A stretch of DNA of 64,000 nt from ZC4RG30 sp035556135 (GCA_035556135.1 DATMFO010000006.1:62001-126000); one strand, 5' to 3'. Counted from the stretch's first letter, positions 16,915-27,299 are shown. Program-made: numbers and translations. The notes: generated by a model not told the origin, from the letters alone.

Positions 16915-17430
16915 CTATCCGCCGACGTAGTCCGGCTTGCCCACGTCCATGCCGTTGTGCCGCAGCAGCGCGTACACCATGGTGTAGTGGAAATACACGT
17001 TCGGCGTGCCGAAGTTCAGCAGGTAGTCCAGGCCCTGGAACTTCAGCTCGCGCTGGCCGCCCGGCGGACCGACCTTCAGCGTGATGTCGCGCGTCTCGGC
17101 GCCGTCGAACGCCGAAGGCTGCAGCTCGCGCAGGTAGGCGAGGGTGCGCTCGACACGCGCCTTCAGCTCCGCGAAGCTGGTCTCGTTGTCCTCGAAGCGG
17201 GGCGGATCCTGGCCGGCCAGGCGGGCCGCCGTGCCCTTGGCCATGTCGGTGGCGATCTGCACCTGGCGGGTGAAATGGAACATGTCGGGCGCCAGCCGCG
17301 CCTGCAGGATGGCGGCGGGATCGATCTTGCGATCGGCGACCCATTGCTCGGCCTTGCCGAGGATGGCATTGAGGTTGGTGAGCAGGCGCGTGAAGACGCC
17401 GACGGATGCGCGGTGCATCGAGATGTTCAT
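16915..17430 (-). CDS. DUF1993 domain protein
   Basis: 171 residues from the ATG at 17430 (SMHRASVGVFTRLLTNLNAIL). A longer frame to 17553 runs into apaH and adds low-complexity residues, so I reject it. DUF1993 proteins are DinB-like four-helix bundles. Features here are DMFHFTRQVQIATDMAKGTAARLAG and the C-terminal FHYTMVYALLRHNGMDVGK with histidines that could bind metal. Function is unknown. It lies 58 bases after apaH on the same strand and ends at the terminator. Confidence 0.85.
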   Translation of the reverse strand: MNISMHRASVGVFTRLLTNLNAILGKAEQWVADRKIDPAAILQARLAPDMFHFTRQVQIATDMAKGTAARLAGQDPPRFEDNETSFAELKARVERTLAYLRELQPSAFDGAETRDITLKVGPPGGQRELKFQGLDYLLNFGTPNVYFHYTMVYALLRHNGMDVGKPDYVGG

Positions 17431-17488
17431 TGAGGTCCCTGGTTGCTGGTGCGGAAGGGCGGCAATGATAAGCGCAAACGGGCTCCGC

Positions 17489-18325
17489 TCAGTCGCCGCC
17501 GGGTGACTGGCAGGCTGCGCAAGGCTCCTGCACCGGCGGCGCACCCGGGTCATCGAGGTTCACCGCGGTCAGTGCGCCGCCCCATACGCACCCGGTATCC
17601 AGGGCGAGCAGGTCGGGCCGGTTCACCAGCCCCAGCGTGGACCAGTGGCCGCAGATGATGCGGCGGTCGCGCAGCCGCCGGTGCTCGTGCTCGAACCACG
17701 GCCGCCACGGTGCAGCCTCCGAACCCGGCGCCTGCTTCAGGGTCAGGTCGATGCGGCCATCGGCCTGGCAGTAACGCAGGCGCGTGAGTACGTTCACCGT
17801 GAAGCGGTGGCGATCCATCGGCGTTTCTGCGTCCTGCCAGCAGGCGGGCCGGTTGCCATACATCGCGGCGAGGAAGGCGGACGGGTCAGCCTGCAGCGCC
17901 GTTTCCGCGGCGCGAGCATTCGCCAGCACTTCTTCGCGGCTCCACTGCGGGATTACCCCGGCGTGCACCAGCAGCTCGCGGTGTGCCGCATCATCGATGG
18001 CCAGCGGCTGTTCCAGCAGCCAGTCGAGCAGTGCATCCCGGTCCGGCGCGGCGAGGACTTCATCCAGCGTGTCTCCATCGCGCGGGCGGCGGCCGGCGAC
18101 ATGGTGCAGGGCCAGCAGATGCAGGTCGTGGTTGCCGAGCACCGTGCGTGCCGCGGCGCCCAGCGAACGCACGAAGCGCAGTACCTGCAGGGATTGCGGC
18201 CCGCGATTGACGAGGTCGCCGGCCAGCAGCAGCTGGTCCCGGTCGGGCGAGAAGCCGAGCCGCGCGAGCAGCGACTGCAGCGGCGCGAAGCATCCCTGGA
18301 TGTCGCCGATGGCGTAGCGGGACAA
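17489..18325 (-). CDS. apaH: symmetrical bis(5'-nucleosyl)-tetraphosphatase
   Basis: 278 residues. It hydrolyses Ap4A to two ADP, and also decaps NpnN-capped RNA in E. coli. It is a metallophosphoesterase with GDIQGC at 7-12, GDLVNRGPQS at 36-45, GNHDLH at 64-69, and the late CGHWSTLGL and ALDTGCVWGGALTAV segments typical of ApaH. It starts 10 bases after apaG, the conserved apaG-apaH pair at the end of the lptD-surA-pdxA-rsmA series. Its C-terminus (EPCAACQSPGGD) is short and cysteine-bearing. Confidence 0.96.
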   Translation of the reverse strand: MSRYAIGDIQGCFAPLQSLLARLGFSPDRDQLLLAGDLVNRGPQSLQVLRFVRSLGAAARTVLGNHDLHLLALHHVAGRRPRDGDTLDEVLAAPDRDALLDWLLEQPLAIDDAAHRELLVHAGVIPQWSREEVLANARAAETALQADPSAFLAAMYGNRPACWQDAETPMDRHRFTVNVLTRLRYCQADGRIDLTLKQAPGSEAAPWRPWFEHEHRRLRDRRIICGHWSTLGLVNRPDLLALDTGCVWGGALTAVNLDDPGAPPVQEPCAACQSPGGD

Positions 18326-18335
18326 GGTTGCGCCG

Positions 18336-18707
18336 TCAGTTCAGCACGCCGGGCACCGCCAGGCGGAACGGCGCAATGGGCGCGTCGAACAGGCCGCCGC
18401 CATCCTCTTGCATGGCATAGCTGCCTTCCATGGTACCCACCGGCGTCTCGAGTATTGCGCCGCTGGAATAACGGAAACCCTGGCCGGGCTGCAGGTGAGG
18501 CTGCTCGCCGACCACGCCGTCACCGCGCACCTCCAGCACCTTGCCGTTGGCATCGGTGATCAGCCAGTGCCGCCGCAGCAGTCTGGCTGCGGCAGTGCCA
18601 TCATTGAGGATGGTGATGGTGTAGGCGAAGACGTAGCGCTGCGCATCCGGTTCCGACTGCTCCGCGACGTAGCTGGTCTCCACGCTCACGCGGATGCTTC
18701 GCGTCAT
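18336..18707 (-). CDS. apaG: ApaG (Co2+/Mg2+ efflux-associated) protein
   Basis: 123 residues with one fibronectin-III-like ApaG domain. VSVETSYVAEQSEPDAQRYVFAY opens the sheet, followed by the pyrophosphate-loop-like VRGDGVVGEQPHLQPGQGF and the strand GTMEGSYAMQ. ApaG binds phosphate compounds, and the exact role is unsettled. Its start overlaps the stop of the universal-stress gene as ATGA, and apaH follows after 10 bases, so translation is probably coupled. Confidence 0.95.
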   Translation of the reverse strand: MTRSIRVSVETSYVAEQSEPDAQRYVFAYTITILNDGTAAARLLRRHWLITDANGKVLEVRGDGVVGEQPHLQPGQGFRYSSGAILETPVGTMEGSYAMQEDGGGLFDAPIAPFRLAVPGVLN

Positions 18708-19150
18708 CCACGCCCCTCCTGGTTGAGACGCACAGCGAGCACGTCGCAGGGCGCGGCATGCAGCACCGCGTCCTCGGTGAGGTTCACCAGGATCGACAGC
18801 CCATGGCGCTCGTGGTTGCCGATGACGATCAGGTCATGGTTGCCGGCGCGCGCCACGCGCACGATCTCGCTCTTGATGTTGCCGACGGTCACTTCCCACT
18901 GGGGCTGTGGCGACAGGCTGTTCGCGAGCTGTGCCAGCTGCGCGCGGGCCCGCTCCACCAGCTGGCCCTCGATCTGCACTGCCGGCAGCAATGAATCGCT
19001 CAGCGGTTCCACCGGCACGTACTCGACGACGTGCAGCAGCTTGACGGCAGCGCCGCCGCAGGCCGAAGCCTGGGCCTGCGCCCGGGCGGCCACTGCCGCC
19101 CCGTTGGGTGAGAGGTCGACCACTGCCAGGATGTTTTGATAGAGGCTCAT
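18704..19150 (-). CDS. universal stress protein (UspA family)
   Basis: 148 residues from the ATG at 19150 (SLYQNILAVVDLSPNG). A longer frame to 19279 lies in rsmA and is a shadow. It has the Usp fold with the ATP-binding-type motif HDLIVIGNHERHGLS and the closing APCDVLAVRL. E. coli UspA-type proteins lack bound ATP; here the Gly spacing (GNHERHG) is close to the G2xG9G(S) motif but incomplete. It sits between rsmA and apaG, where many gammaproteobacteria have no gene. Confidence 0.92.
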   Translation of the reverse strand: MSLYQNILAVVDLSPNGAAVAARAQAQASACGGAAVKLLHVVEYVPVEPLSDSLLPAVQIEGQLVERARAQLAQLANSLSPQPQWEVTVGNIKSEIVRVARAGNHDLIVIGNHERHGLSILVNLTEDAVLHAAPCDVLAVRLNQEGRG

Positions 19151-19163
19151 TCTCCAAAAGTAC

Positions 19164-19940
19164 TCACGCCGGGTGGTCGGGGGCAAGCGCTGCCAGTCTT
19201 GCGAACTGTTCCGGGTGGAGGGTTTCCGGTCGCGCAGCGGGGTCCAGGCCGGCCTCGACCATGGCGGAGGCGTCAACAAGGCCGCGCAGGCTGTTGCGCA
19301 GCGTCTTGCGCCGCTGCGAGAACGCGCGCGCGACCACGGCGGGGAAGGCTGGCGGAACCGCGAAGCGTGGTTCCGGCAGCACGCTGAGCCTGGCCACGGC
19401 GGACCACACCCTGGGAGGCGGACGGAAGGCCCCGGGACCGACGTCGAAGAGCTTCTCGATGGCCAGCCACGGGGCCAGCATCACGGTGAGACGCCCGTAG
19501 TCATCGGTATCTGGCGCGGCGGCCATGCGGTCGATCACCTCCTTCTGCAGCATCACCGTCAGGTCGCTGATGCTGCGACGGTGCGCCAGGAAGTGGAACA
19601 GCAGCGGAGTGGAGATGTTGTAGGGCAGGTTGCCCACCAGGCGCAGCACGCCGCCGCGCTCCCTGGCCAGTTGCGTGAAGTCGAACTCCAGCGCGTCGCC
19701 TTCATGCAGGCGCAGTTCGCGCGGCCACCGTGCCCGCAGCGCGGCGGCCAGGTCGCGGTCGATCTCCACCGCATCGATGGGCGAGATGCGCTCGATGAGA
19801 TGGCTGGTGAGGGCTCCGGGGCCGGGACCGATTTCCACCAGGTGCTGGCCCGGCCGCGGATCCACCGCCGCCACGATCCTCTGCAGCACGCCCTGGTCGT
19901 GCAGGAAGTGCTGGCCGAAACGCTTGCGCGGCCGGATCAC
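19164..19940 (-). CDS. rsmA: 16S rRNA (adenine1518/1519-N6) dimethyltransferase
   Basis: 258 residues of the KsgA family. Opening PRKRFGQHFLHDQGVLQRIV, SAM site VEIGPGPGALTSHL at 35-48, catalytic NLPYN at 104-108, and the C-terminal RAFSQRRKTLRNSLRG. It dimethylates two adjacent adenines in 16S helix 45 late in 30S assembly. The GTG start overlaps the pdxA stop (GTGA). Confidence 0.97.
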   Translation of the reverse strand: MIRPRKRFGQHFLHDQGVLQRIVAAVDPRPGQHLVEIGPGPGALTSHLIERISPIDAVEIDRDLAAALRARWPRELRLHEGDALEFDFTQLARERGGVLRLVGNLPYNISTPLLFHFLAHRRSISDLTVMLQKEVIDRMAAAPDTDDYGRLTVMLAPWLAIEKLFDVGPGAFRPPPRVWSAVARLSVLPEPRFAVPPAFPAVVARAFSQRRKTLRNSLRGLVDASAMVEAGLDPAARPETLHPEQFARLAALAPDHPA

Positions 19941-20905
19941 GGCGCAGGGCTGCCAGCGAGCCTTGCGGCCAGCACCAGCGCCGCCACCAGGCTGCCGTGG
20001 TCGGCCTTGCCTGTGCCGGCGAGGTCGAGTGCGGTGCCGTGGTCCACGGAGGTGCGCACCACCGGCAGTCCGAGGGTGACATTCACGGCGTTGCCGAAGC
20101 CCGCGTACTTGAGTACCGGCAGGCCCTGGTCGTGGAACATCGCCAGCACCACGTCCAGCTGCGCCAGCGAGCGCGGGGTGAACACGGTATCGGCAGGCCA
20201 GGGCCCGCTGGCGTCGATGCCACGCGCGCGCGCGCGGGCGATGGCCGGTGTGATCACCTCGATTTCCTCGCGCCCGAGGTGGCCGGATTCGCCAGCATGC
20301 GGGTTCAGGCCGCAGACACCGATGCGCGGCTGCGGCAGCTTCCAGCGTCGGGTCAGGTCCCGCTGGAGGATATCCAGCACTGCATCGAGCAAGGGGCCGG
20401 TGATGGCGGCGCCCACGGCGGCCAGTGGCAGGTGGGTCGTTGCCAGCGCCACGCGCAGGTCGCCGGCAGCCAGCAGCATCACCGGCAGTGGCACATCGCA
20501 GGCCTGCGCCAGGTATTCGGTGTGGCCGGTAAAAGGGATGCCCGCATCATTGATCACGCTTTTCTGCACGGGAGCCGTGACCATGGCGTCGAACCGGCCG
20601 TCGCGGCAACCCGCCAGCGCCTGGTCGAGCAGGGTCAGCACCCAGCGCGCATTGCGCGGATCCAGCCGGCCTGCCTCGCAGGGTGCCGCCAGCGGCACGT
20701 GCTGGACGCTGAAGCAGGGGCTGACCGGGACTTCCATGCCCAGTTGCCGGGCGCGCGCTGCCAGCAGGGCCTCGTCGATGAGGCAGGTAATGTCCCAGGA
20801 TGCAGGCTGCCGCGCGAGTTCCGCGGCCACTTTCAGGCACAGGTCTGGCCCGATACCTGCGGGCTCTCCGCAGGTCAGCGCCAGTCGCGGCCGCCGTTCG
20901 CCCAC
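19937..20905 (-). CDS. pdxA: 4-hydroxythreonine-4-phosphate dehydrogenase
   Basis: 322 residues. It oxidises 4-phosphohydroxy-L-threonine in pyridoxal-phosphate synthesis. Family motifs: LTCGEPAGIGPDL at the start, VTAPVQKSVINDAGIPFTGH near residue 135, the metal histidine in VCGLNPHAGESGHLG, and a second in AMFHDQGLPVLKY. TVDHG-like TSVDHGTALDLAGTG is close to the end. The start is GTG, only 3 bases after the surA stop. Confidence 0.97.
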   Translation of the reverse strand: MGERRPRLALTCGEPAGIGPDLCLKVAAELARQPASWDITCLIDEALLAARARQLGMEVPVSPCFSVQHVPLAAPCEAGRLDPRNARWVLTLLDQALAGCRDGRFDAMVTAPVQKSVINDAGIPFTGHTEYLAQACDVPLPVMLLAAGDLRVALATTHLPLAAVGAAITGPLLDAVLDILQRDLTRRWKLPQPRIGVCGLNPHAGESGHLGREEIEVITPAIARARARGIDASGPWPADTVFTPRSLAQLDVVLAMFHDQGLPVLKYAGFGNAVNVTLGLPVVRTSVDHGTALDLAGTGKADHGSLVAALVLAARLAGSPAP

Positions 20906-20908
20906 GGA

Positions 20909-22219
20909 TTACTCGATGATTTCGATGAAGGACTCTTCACGCAGCTCGCGCAGCCAGCCTTCCAGCTGGTCGTCGGCCTTGCTCTGCCGCAGCTGGCCGA
21001 TGGCACGATTGCGCAGCATGTCTTCAGTGACGTCGACGGTGCGCCGGCCCAGTACCTGCACAATGTGCCAGCCGAACTCGGTCTTGAAAGGTTCGCTGAT
21101 CTCCCCGTCCTTCAGCTTGTCCATCTCGGCCTGGAAGAGGGCAACCGTGTCACCCATGTTGAGCCAGCCCAGGTCCCCGCCGTCGACCGCGGAAGCCTCG
21201 TCGGTGGAGAGGCTGGCGGCAAACACGGCGAAGTCCTCGCCCGCCAGCACGCGCCGGCGGATGTCCGAGAGGCGCTGGCGCACGGTGGCATCGTCCTGCA
21301 GAGCATTGGTGGTGAGCAGGATGTGGCGGGCGTGGGTCTGCTCCTGCACCGGGTCGCCATCGGCGGTGCGCACGGCATTGAGCTTCACGATGTGGAAGTC
21401 GCCATTGCTGGCCACGATGGGCTTCGATACTTCGCCTGCCTTGAGCCTGGCAATGGTCTCGGCCAGCAGCGTGGGCAGCTCCGCGCCACTGCGCCAGCCC
21501 ATCTGGCCGCCTTCCAGCGCCGTCTGGGCGTTGGAGTAGGTGACAGCCAGCTGCGCGAAGTCCTCGGTGGCCGCGCGGCGGGACACCTCTTCGGCACGCT
21601 TCGCCAGTTCGTTGACCTGCTCCTGGTTGGCCTCGGGGGGCAGGGAGATCAGGATGTGCGAGATGTTGTATTCGGCCCGCTCGTCGGGGAGCTTCTTCAT
21701 GCGCTCCATGAACTGGTCGAGCTCGCGCGGCGTGATGCTCACCCGCTGCAGCACTTCGCGGCGACGCAGCTGCTGGCGGGCCATGTCCTGGCGGCGCTCC
21801 TCGCGGAACGCGGCATAGTTGTAGCCGTCGCGCTCGAGCACCGCGGGCAGCTGCGCCAGGGTCAGGCCGTTTTCCTCGGCCAGCGCCTGCAGTTCACGGT
21901 TCACCGCTTCGTCATCGATCTTGATGCCGATGCGTTCGGCACGCTGGGACTGGATGCGGTTGAGGACCAGCTGGTCCATCACCTGGCGGCGGATGTCTTC
22001 CAGTGGCGGCATCTCGGCATTGTTCCGCCGCGCCTCGCGCAGGCGGCGGACGGCGGTGTTCATCGCCTCGTCGAGCTCGCTCTGGGTCACGATGCCGTCG
22101 TTCACGATGGCCACCACGCGATCGAGCAGGATGCCGGGCGCGTCCGCGGATCCCTCCGCGGCAAGCAGCAGCGGGCTGGCAAGCAGCAGCACCAGGGAAG
22201 CCAGGAACGAACGCGACAT
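20909..22219 (-). CDS. surA: periplasmic chaperone/peptidyl-prolyl isomerase SurA
   Basis: 436 residues. A signal peptide (SFLASLVLLLASPLLLAAEG) precedes the N-terminal chaperone core with VNDGIVTQSELDEAM, then two parvulin domains (about 170-275 and 285-390) marked by YNISHILISLP and ARHILLTT. LGWLNMGDTV, KTEFGWHIVQVLGRR and a C-terminal helix follow. It escorts outer-membrane proteins, including LptD next door. I use the ATG at 22219, preceded by AAGGA. The ATG at 22237 would add six residues before the signal. Confidence 0.96.
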   Translation of the reverse strand: MSRSFLASLVLLLASPLLLAAEGSADAPGILLDRVVAIVNDGIVTQSELDEAMNTAVRRLREARRNNAEMPPLEDIRRQVMDQLVLNRIQSQRAERIGIKIDDEAVNRELQALAEENGLTLAQLPAVLERDGYNYAAFREERRQDMARQQLRRREVLQRVSITPRELDQFMERMKKLPDERAEYNISHILISLPPEANQEQVNELAKRAEEVSRRAATEDFAQLAVTYSNAQTALEGGQMGWRSGAELPTLLAETIARLKAGEVSKPIVASNGDFHIVKLNAVRTADGDPVQEQTHARHILLTTNALQDDATVRQRLSDIRRRVLAGEDFAVFAASLSTDEASAVDGGDLGWLNMGDTVALFQAEMDKLKDGEISEPFKTEFGWHIVQVLGRRTVDVTEDMLRNRAIGQLRQSKADDQLEGWLRELREESFIEIIE

Positions 22220-22259
22220 GGGGAATCCTTGCTCCATAAATTAACGGGGCGTAATGCGC

Positions 22260-24500
22260 CTAGCGGCGCCGGCGGGTGGAGTATCCGCGAATGGCCCTTT
22301 CCAGGAAAGCATCGGCCGCCAGGCCCACGTTCGAGAGGCCCTTGAGCTCCAGCTGCAGGTAAATGCTGCGGTCGCGCTCGCCGGAGCGGCGGCTCACGTA
22401 GTCGCGCGCCACGGCGCGCACGGCCCAGCAGCAGCTGCCATATTCGAAGCCGGCGAAATTCTCGATGATCTGCTCGTCGCGCAGCGAATAGAGCGAGCGG
22501 CCATACAGGCGCCAGCTGTCGTTGAGCGGCCAGGCCGCGGAGAACTCCACCTGCTCCATGCGGTCGCGCTGGAAGCGGTAGCCGAAGTTCAGCACGCTGC
22601 GCGACTCGGGGCGGTATTGCAGCCGCACCTCGGCGCGCTCGGTCTGCTTCCCCTGCGGATCCCACTGCCAGCCGGTATTCACGTTCCAGTTGCGGAACGA
22701 GGACAGCTCGAGCTCCGCGATGAGATCGGAGGTGCGGCCCGGATCCTCTGGTTCATCCGGCAGCAGCACGCGTGGCTTGTCCAGGTAGTAGACCTGGCCC
22801 AGCGTTGCGGAGATGTACCGTTGGCCGGTGCGGCTGCTGTAAAGCCGCGCGGTGACACCGGCGCTGACCTGGTTGGCATCGCTGATGCGATCGATGCCCA
22901 CATAACGATTGTCGCGGAACAGCTCTACCCAGTTGAGGTCGGGTTCGCCAGTGTCGAAGACCGGCAGGTCATCCTGGTCGCGGTAGGGTGCATAGAGGTA
23001 CATCATGCGCGGCTCGAGCGTCACGCGGCGCTGGCCGTCCTTGCCGCTGTTGCCCTCGAACACCAGTCCGGTGTCGAAGCTGAGTACCGGCAGGGTGCGG
23101 GTGGGTGTGGTGTCCACTCCCGGCGCTGCATCGTGGAGGCGATAGTGTGTGGCCTGCAGCGTGGCGGCGGGGCGTGCGAACCAGCCTGTGCCCACGTAGT
23201 CGAGGGCCAGTTGCGGGGCAGCGTGCAGGCGCCATCCCTGCACGTCGCCGTCGTGGCGGAAATTCACCGCTTCAACTTGTGCGCCGTAGTTCAGCGGCAG
23301 CGAGCCCGCCAGCTGCCAGTCGCCGTTGGCGTACAGCCGTGGCAATTCGGTGTGCGGCCGGTCCGTCTGGGGCAGGTCGGCGTACAGGGTCTGGAAATTG
23401 CGCCACAGGATGCCCAGGTCAAGCTGGTCGTCACGCCAGGCAAGCAGTGCGCTGCGCGGCAGGAAGGGCGTGCTTGCGTCGCTGGTGCCGCGCGCGAAGT
23501 CCTCCAGGTAGCGCGCGTCGCTGACGTTTTCCGCGTCGATGGTCAGGCGCCACCGGCTGGGCAGGTCGCTGACACTGTTGACCTTCAGGCGACTGCGCGT
23601 TCCGCCGTCGCGGTTGTCGCCCGGCAGCAGGTTGCCCTGCACTGTGCCGTTGCCGAAGCGGGCCAGGTAGCGGTACTCGCCCCCGAAGTCGATGCCGCGG
23701 TTCGTGTACCAGGTGGGTGTCGCGGTGAAATCCTGCTGCGGCGACAGGTTGAAGTAGTACGGCACCGCGAGTTCCACGCCACCACTGGTGGAGCTGCCGA
23801 TGTTGGGGAACAGCACGCCGCTCTTGCGTGCGTTGCCGACCGGAAATGAGATCACCGGCAATCGCAGCAACGGGACGCCGAAGAACTCCAGGCGCGCATC
23901 GCGGGCGACGGCGGTGCTGCGCGCAGTATTGATGGACACTGAAGCGGCGCCGATGGTCCAGTCGTCATGGCCGGGCGGGCAGGTGGTGTATTCGACCCCA
24001 TTGAGCTTCAGCACACCGTTGCTGTCCACTGACATGGCACGCGCCGCGCCGCGCGCCGGGCGCCCGGGCAGCTGGAACTGCACGCCTTCGAACTCCGCGC
24101 CGCCATCCTTGAAACTGCCGGAGTCGCCTTCGACCACCAGTTCATCATCGCGATAGGAGACCGAGCCGCGCACCTCGATGCGGTTGGCCTCGTAGTCCAC
24201 GTCCACCTCGGTCGCCGACAGCGTGCGCCTGTCCTGGTGCGCCTGGACGCCCTCGAAGAAATGGAGGGTGTTCTGGCCGTCGTAGGAAAAGCGCCCGAAA
24301 TCGAGCGAGATCTTGCCGGAGTCCAGCTGCGCATCCACGGGCTGCGCGGCACGGACAGGTGGGGCGTCTCCGGGGCAAAGCACTTCGGAGGTCCCGGCGG
24401 CGGCGCAGGTGGCGGCGCTTTCGGCTCCTCCGGCCCCCGCCGGAAGCAGCGCCAGGCAGAGGGCTGCGGCGGCGGGGACAAGGAGACGGGGGCTCGGCAT
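22260..24500 (-). CDS. lptD: LPS-assembly outer-membrane protein LptD
   Basis: 746 residues. A signal peptide (LLVPAAAALCLALLPAGAGG) is followed by an LptA-like beta-jellyroll (LDFGRFSYDGQNTLHFFEGV, VDYEANRIEVRGSVSYRDDE), a LptD central part (SFPVGNARKSGVLFPNIG) and a large barrel. Cysteines needed for the plug disulfides are present near the N-terminus and as the adjacent pair in YGSCCWAVR near the C-terminus. It inserts LPS into the outer leaflet with LptE. The start at 24500 gives the signal peptide; the open frame beyond it to 25112 is a shadow of amgK. Confidence 0.95.
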   Translation of the reverse strand: MPSPRLLVPAAAALCLALLPAGAGGAESAATCAAAGTSEVLCPGDAPPVRAAQPVDAQLDSGKISLDFGRFSYDGQNTLHFFEGVQAHQDRRTLSATEVDVDYEANRIEVRGSVSYRDDELVVEGDSGSFKDGGAEFEGVQFQLPGRPARGAARAMSVDSNGVLKLNGVEYTTCPPGHDDWTIGAASVSINTARSTAVARDARLEFFGVPLLRLPVISFPVGNARKSGVLFPNIGSSTSGGVELAVPYYFNLSPQQDFTATPTWYTNRGIDFGGEYRYLARFGNGTVQGNLLPGDNRDGGTRSRLKVNSVSDLPSRWRLTIDAENVSDARYLEDFARGTSDASTPFLPRSALLAWRDDQLDLGILWRNFQTLYADLPQTDRPHTELPRLYANGDWQLAGSLPLNYGAQVEAVNFRHDGDVQGWRLHAAPQLALDYVGTGWFARPAATLQATHYRLHDAAPGVDTTPTRTLPVLSFDTGLVFEGNSGKDGQRRVTLEPRMMYLYAPYRDQDDLPVFDTGEPDLNWVELFRDNRYVGIDRISDANQVSAGVTARLYSSRTGQRYISATLGQVYYLDKPRVLLPDEPEDPGRTSDLIAELELSSFRNWNVNTGWQWDPQGKQTERAEVRLQYRPESRSVLNFGYRFQRDRMEQVEFSAAWPLNDSWRLYGRSLYSLRDEQIIENFAGFEYGSCCWAVRAVARDYVSRRSGERDRSIYLQLELKGLSNVGLAADAFLERAIRGYSTRRRR

Positions 24501-24510
24501 GAGTGGCGTG

Positions 24511-24518
24511 ATTATAAT
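24511..24518. promoter_or_regulatory. palindromic -10 element shared by divergent lptD and amgK
   Basis: ATTATAAT is self-complementary and gives a perfect TATAAT on each strand (24513-24518 plus, 24516-24511 minus). With normal -10 to start-site spacing, both transcripts would begin about 3-4 bases before their start codons (24500 minus, 24528 plus). I see no good -35 on either side. AT-rich sequence is otherwise rare here, which supports a real promoter. Confidence 0.6.
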
Positions 24519-24527
24519 GTCGTTTGA

Positions 24528-25591
<1,064 letters not shown>

Positions 25592-25595
<4 letters not shown>

Positions 25596-26272
25596 AGGCC
25601 ATGCTGCTGGCGGCGGGTCGCGGCGAGCGCATGCGCCCGCTCACCGACACCTGTCCGAAACCACTGCTGCCGGTGGCCGGCAAGCCGCTCATTGCCTGGC
25701 ACCTGGAACGCCTTGCAGCGGCCGGGTTCACCGAAGTGGTGATCAACCTGTCGTGGCTGGGCGAGCAGATAGCCGCGGCGCTGGGGGATGGCGCGCGTCA
25801 CGGGGTGCGCATTGCCTGGAGCCGCGAGCCCTGGCCGGCACTGGAGACGGGCGGGGGCATCTTCAATGCGCTGCCCCTGCTGGGCCCTGCGCCGTTCCTG
25901 CTGGTCAACGGCGATGTCTACACCGACGTGGATTTCACCGCCCTCAACCTCGTCGCGGGCGACCTGGCGCAGCTGGTGCTGGTGCCGAACCCCGAACACC
26001 ATCCGCGCGGGGATTTCTGGCTGGATGCGGCGGGCCGCATTGCTGCCAGCGGCAGCGACTCGCAACGCCTGACGTATTCCGGAGTGGCCATCCTGCATCC
26101 GGCGCTTTTCGAGGGAGCCTCCGGTGGGCGCTTCCCGCTGCTGCCATGGCTGGAGCGGGCCCGCGAGGCCGGCCGGCTGGGTGGCCAGCGCCACGACGGC
26201 CGCTGGCTGGACGTCGGCACGCCCGAACGCCTGGCTTCCCTCGACGCTGAACTGCGCGCCATGCGAGGATGA
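25592..26272 (+). CDS. murU: N-acetylmuramate alpha-1-phosphate uridylyltransferase (MurU type)
   Basis: A 226-residue sugar-phosphate nucleotidyltransferase. AAGRGERMRPLTD near residue 6 and PKPLLPVAGKPLI bind the nucleotide. FLLVNGDVYTDVDF carries the metal Asp, and FPLLPWLERA with GRWLDVGTPERL completes the fold. With AmgK it forms the recycling shortcut from MurNAc to UDP-MurNAc that bypasses de novo, fosfomycin-sensitive synthesis. The ATG overlaps the amgK stop. Confidence 0.92.
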
Positions 26273-26279
26273 GCCGGTC

Positions 26280-27299
26280 ATGAGCACCCTCAAGGGCATC
26301 GAAGTGGTGGCCGAGCCGGCCGCACCCTTCGGTACCGACGCCCGCAGCGGCGAGAAATACACCACGCCCCAGGGATTCACCGCGATACGCGACGGCCAGA
26401 AGCCGCGGGGCGAAGCCATCGGGCCGCTTCCCACCGGCAAGCCGCGCTGGCTGAAGGCCCTGCCTGCCACAGGCGAGCGTTATGCCCGCACGCGCCGCAA
26501 TGTGCACGAGCATCGGCTGGCGACGGTGTGCGAGGAAGCCAAGTGCCCCAACATCGGTGAATGCTGGAACGCGGGCACGGCGACCATCATGCTGATGGGC
26601 GCCGTATGCACGCGTGCCTGCCGCTTCTGCTCGGTGGACACCGGCAACCCGCGCGGCTGGCTCGATGCGGACGAGCCACGCAATGTGGCTGAAAGCGTGG
26701 CGCTGATGGAACTCTCCTACATCGTGCTCACCAGCGTGAACCGCGATGACCTGCCGGACGGTGGCGCTGCCCATTTCGCCGCCTGCGTGCGCGCCATCCG
26801 CGAGCGCTCGCCGCAGACCGCCGTCGAGGCGCTCACGCCGGATTTCCAGGGCGTGCTGCGTGACGTGGAGACGGTGGTTGATTCGGGCCTGCAGGTGTTT
26901 GCGCAGAACCTGGAAACGGTGCGGCGGCTCACGCATCCGGTGCGTGATCCGCGCGCCGGCTACGAGCAGACACTGGCCGTTCTCGCGCATGCGAAGCGCC
27001 ATCGCCCCGATGTGCTCACCAAGAGCAGCCTGATGCTGGGGCTGGGTGAGACCGACGGGGAAATCCTCGAGGCCATGGATGACCTGCGCGCGGCGCAGGT
27101 GGACATCCTCACGCTGGGCCAGTACTTGAGGCCCACCTCCCACCACCTGCCGGTGGCGCGTTTCGTGACGCCCGGACAGTTTGCGCAGTACCGGGAGGCA
27201 GGCCTTGCGCGTGGCTTCCGCGAATGTGTGTCCGGACCGATGGTGCGCTCCAGCTACCGCGCGGAGCAGGCGCTGGCCGGCAACAACGTGGGCCTCTGA
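26280..27299 (+). CDS. lipA: lipoyl synthase
   Basis: A 339-residue radical-SAM enzyme inserting two sulfurs into octanoyl groups. It has the auxiliary [4Fe-4S] cysteines in CEEAKCPNIGEC (about 84-95) and the radical-SAM CTRACRFC (about 110-117). VNRDDLPDGGAAHF, LMLGLGETDGEI and the C-terminal RSSY motif (VRSSYRAEQ), which supplies a serine ligand, are also present. I chose the ATG at 26280; the open frame upstream lies inside murU. It precedes lipB by 13 bases. Confidence 0.97.
   Translation: MSTLKGIEVVAEPAAPFGTDARSGEKYTTPQGFTAIRDGQKPRGEAIGPLPTGKPRWLKALPATGERYARTRRNVHEHRLATVCEEAKCPNIGECWNAGTATIMLMGAVCTRACRFCSVDTGNPRGWLDADEPRNVAESVALMELSYIVLTSVNRDDLPDGGAAHFAACVRAIRERSPQTAVEALTPDFQGVLRDVETVVDSGLQVFAQNLETVRRLTHPVRDPRAGYEQTLAVLAHAKRHRPDVLTKSSLMLGLGETDGEILEAMDDLRAAQVDILTLGQYLRPTSHHLPVARFVTPGQFAQYREAGLARGFRECVSGPMVRSSYRAEQALAGNNVGL

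Noticed and set aside
19173..21539. Long plus-strand open frames (up to 788 codons) opposite rsmA-pdxA-surA
   Set aside because: The minus-strand genes are unmistakable by motif; the opposite frames are Ser/Arg/Ala-rich with no domains.
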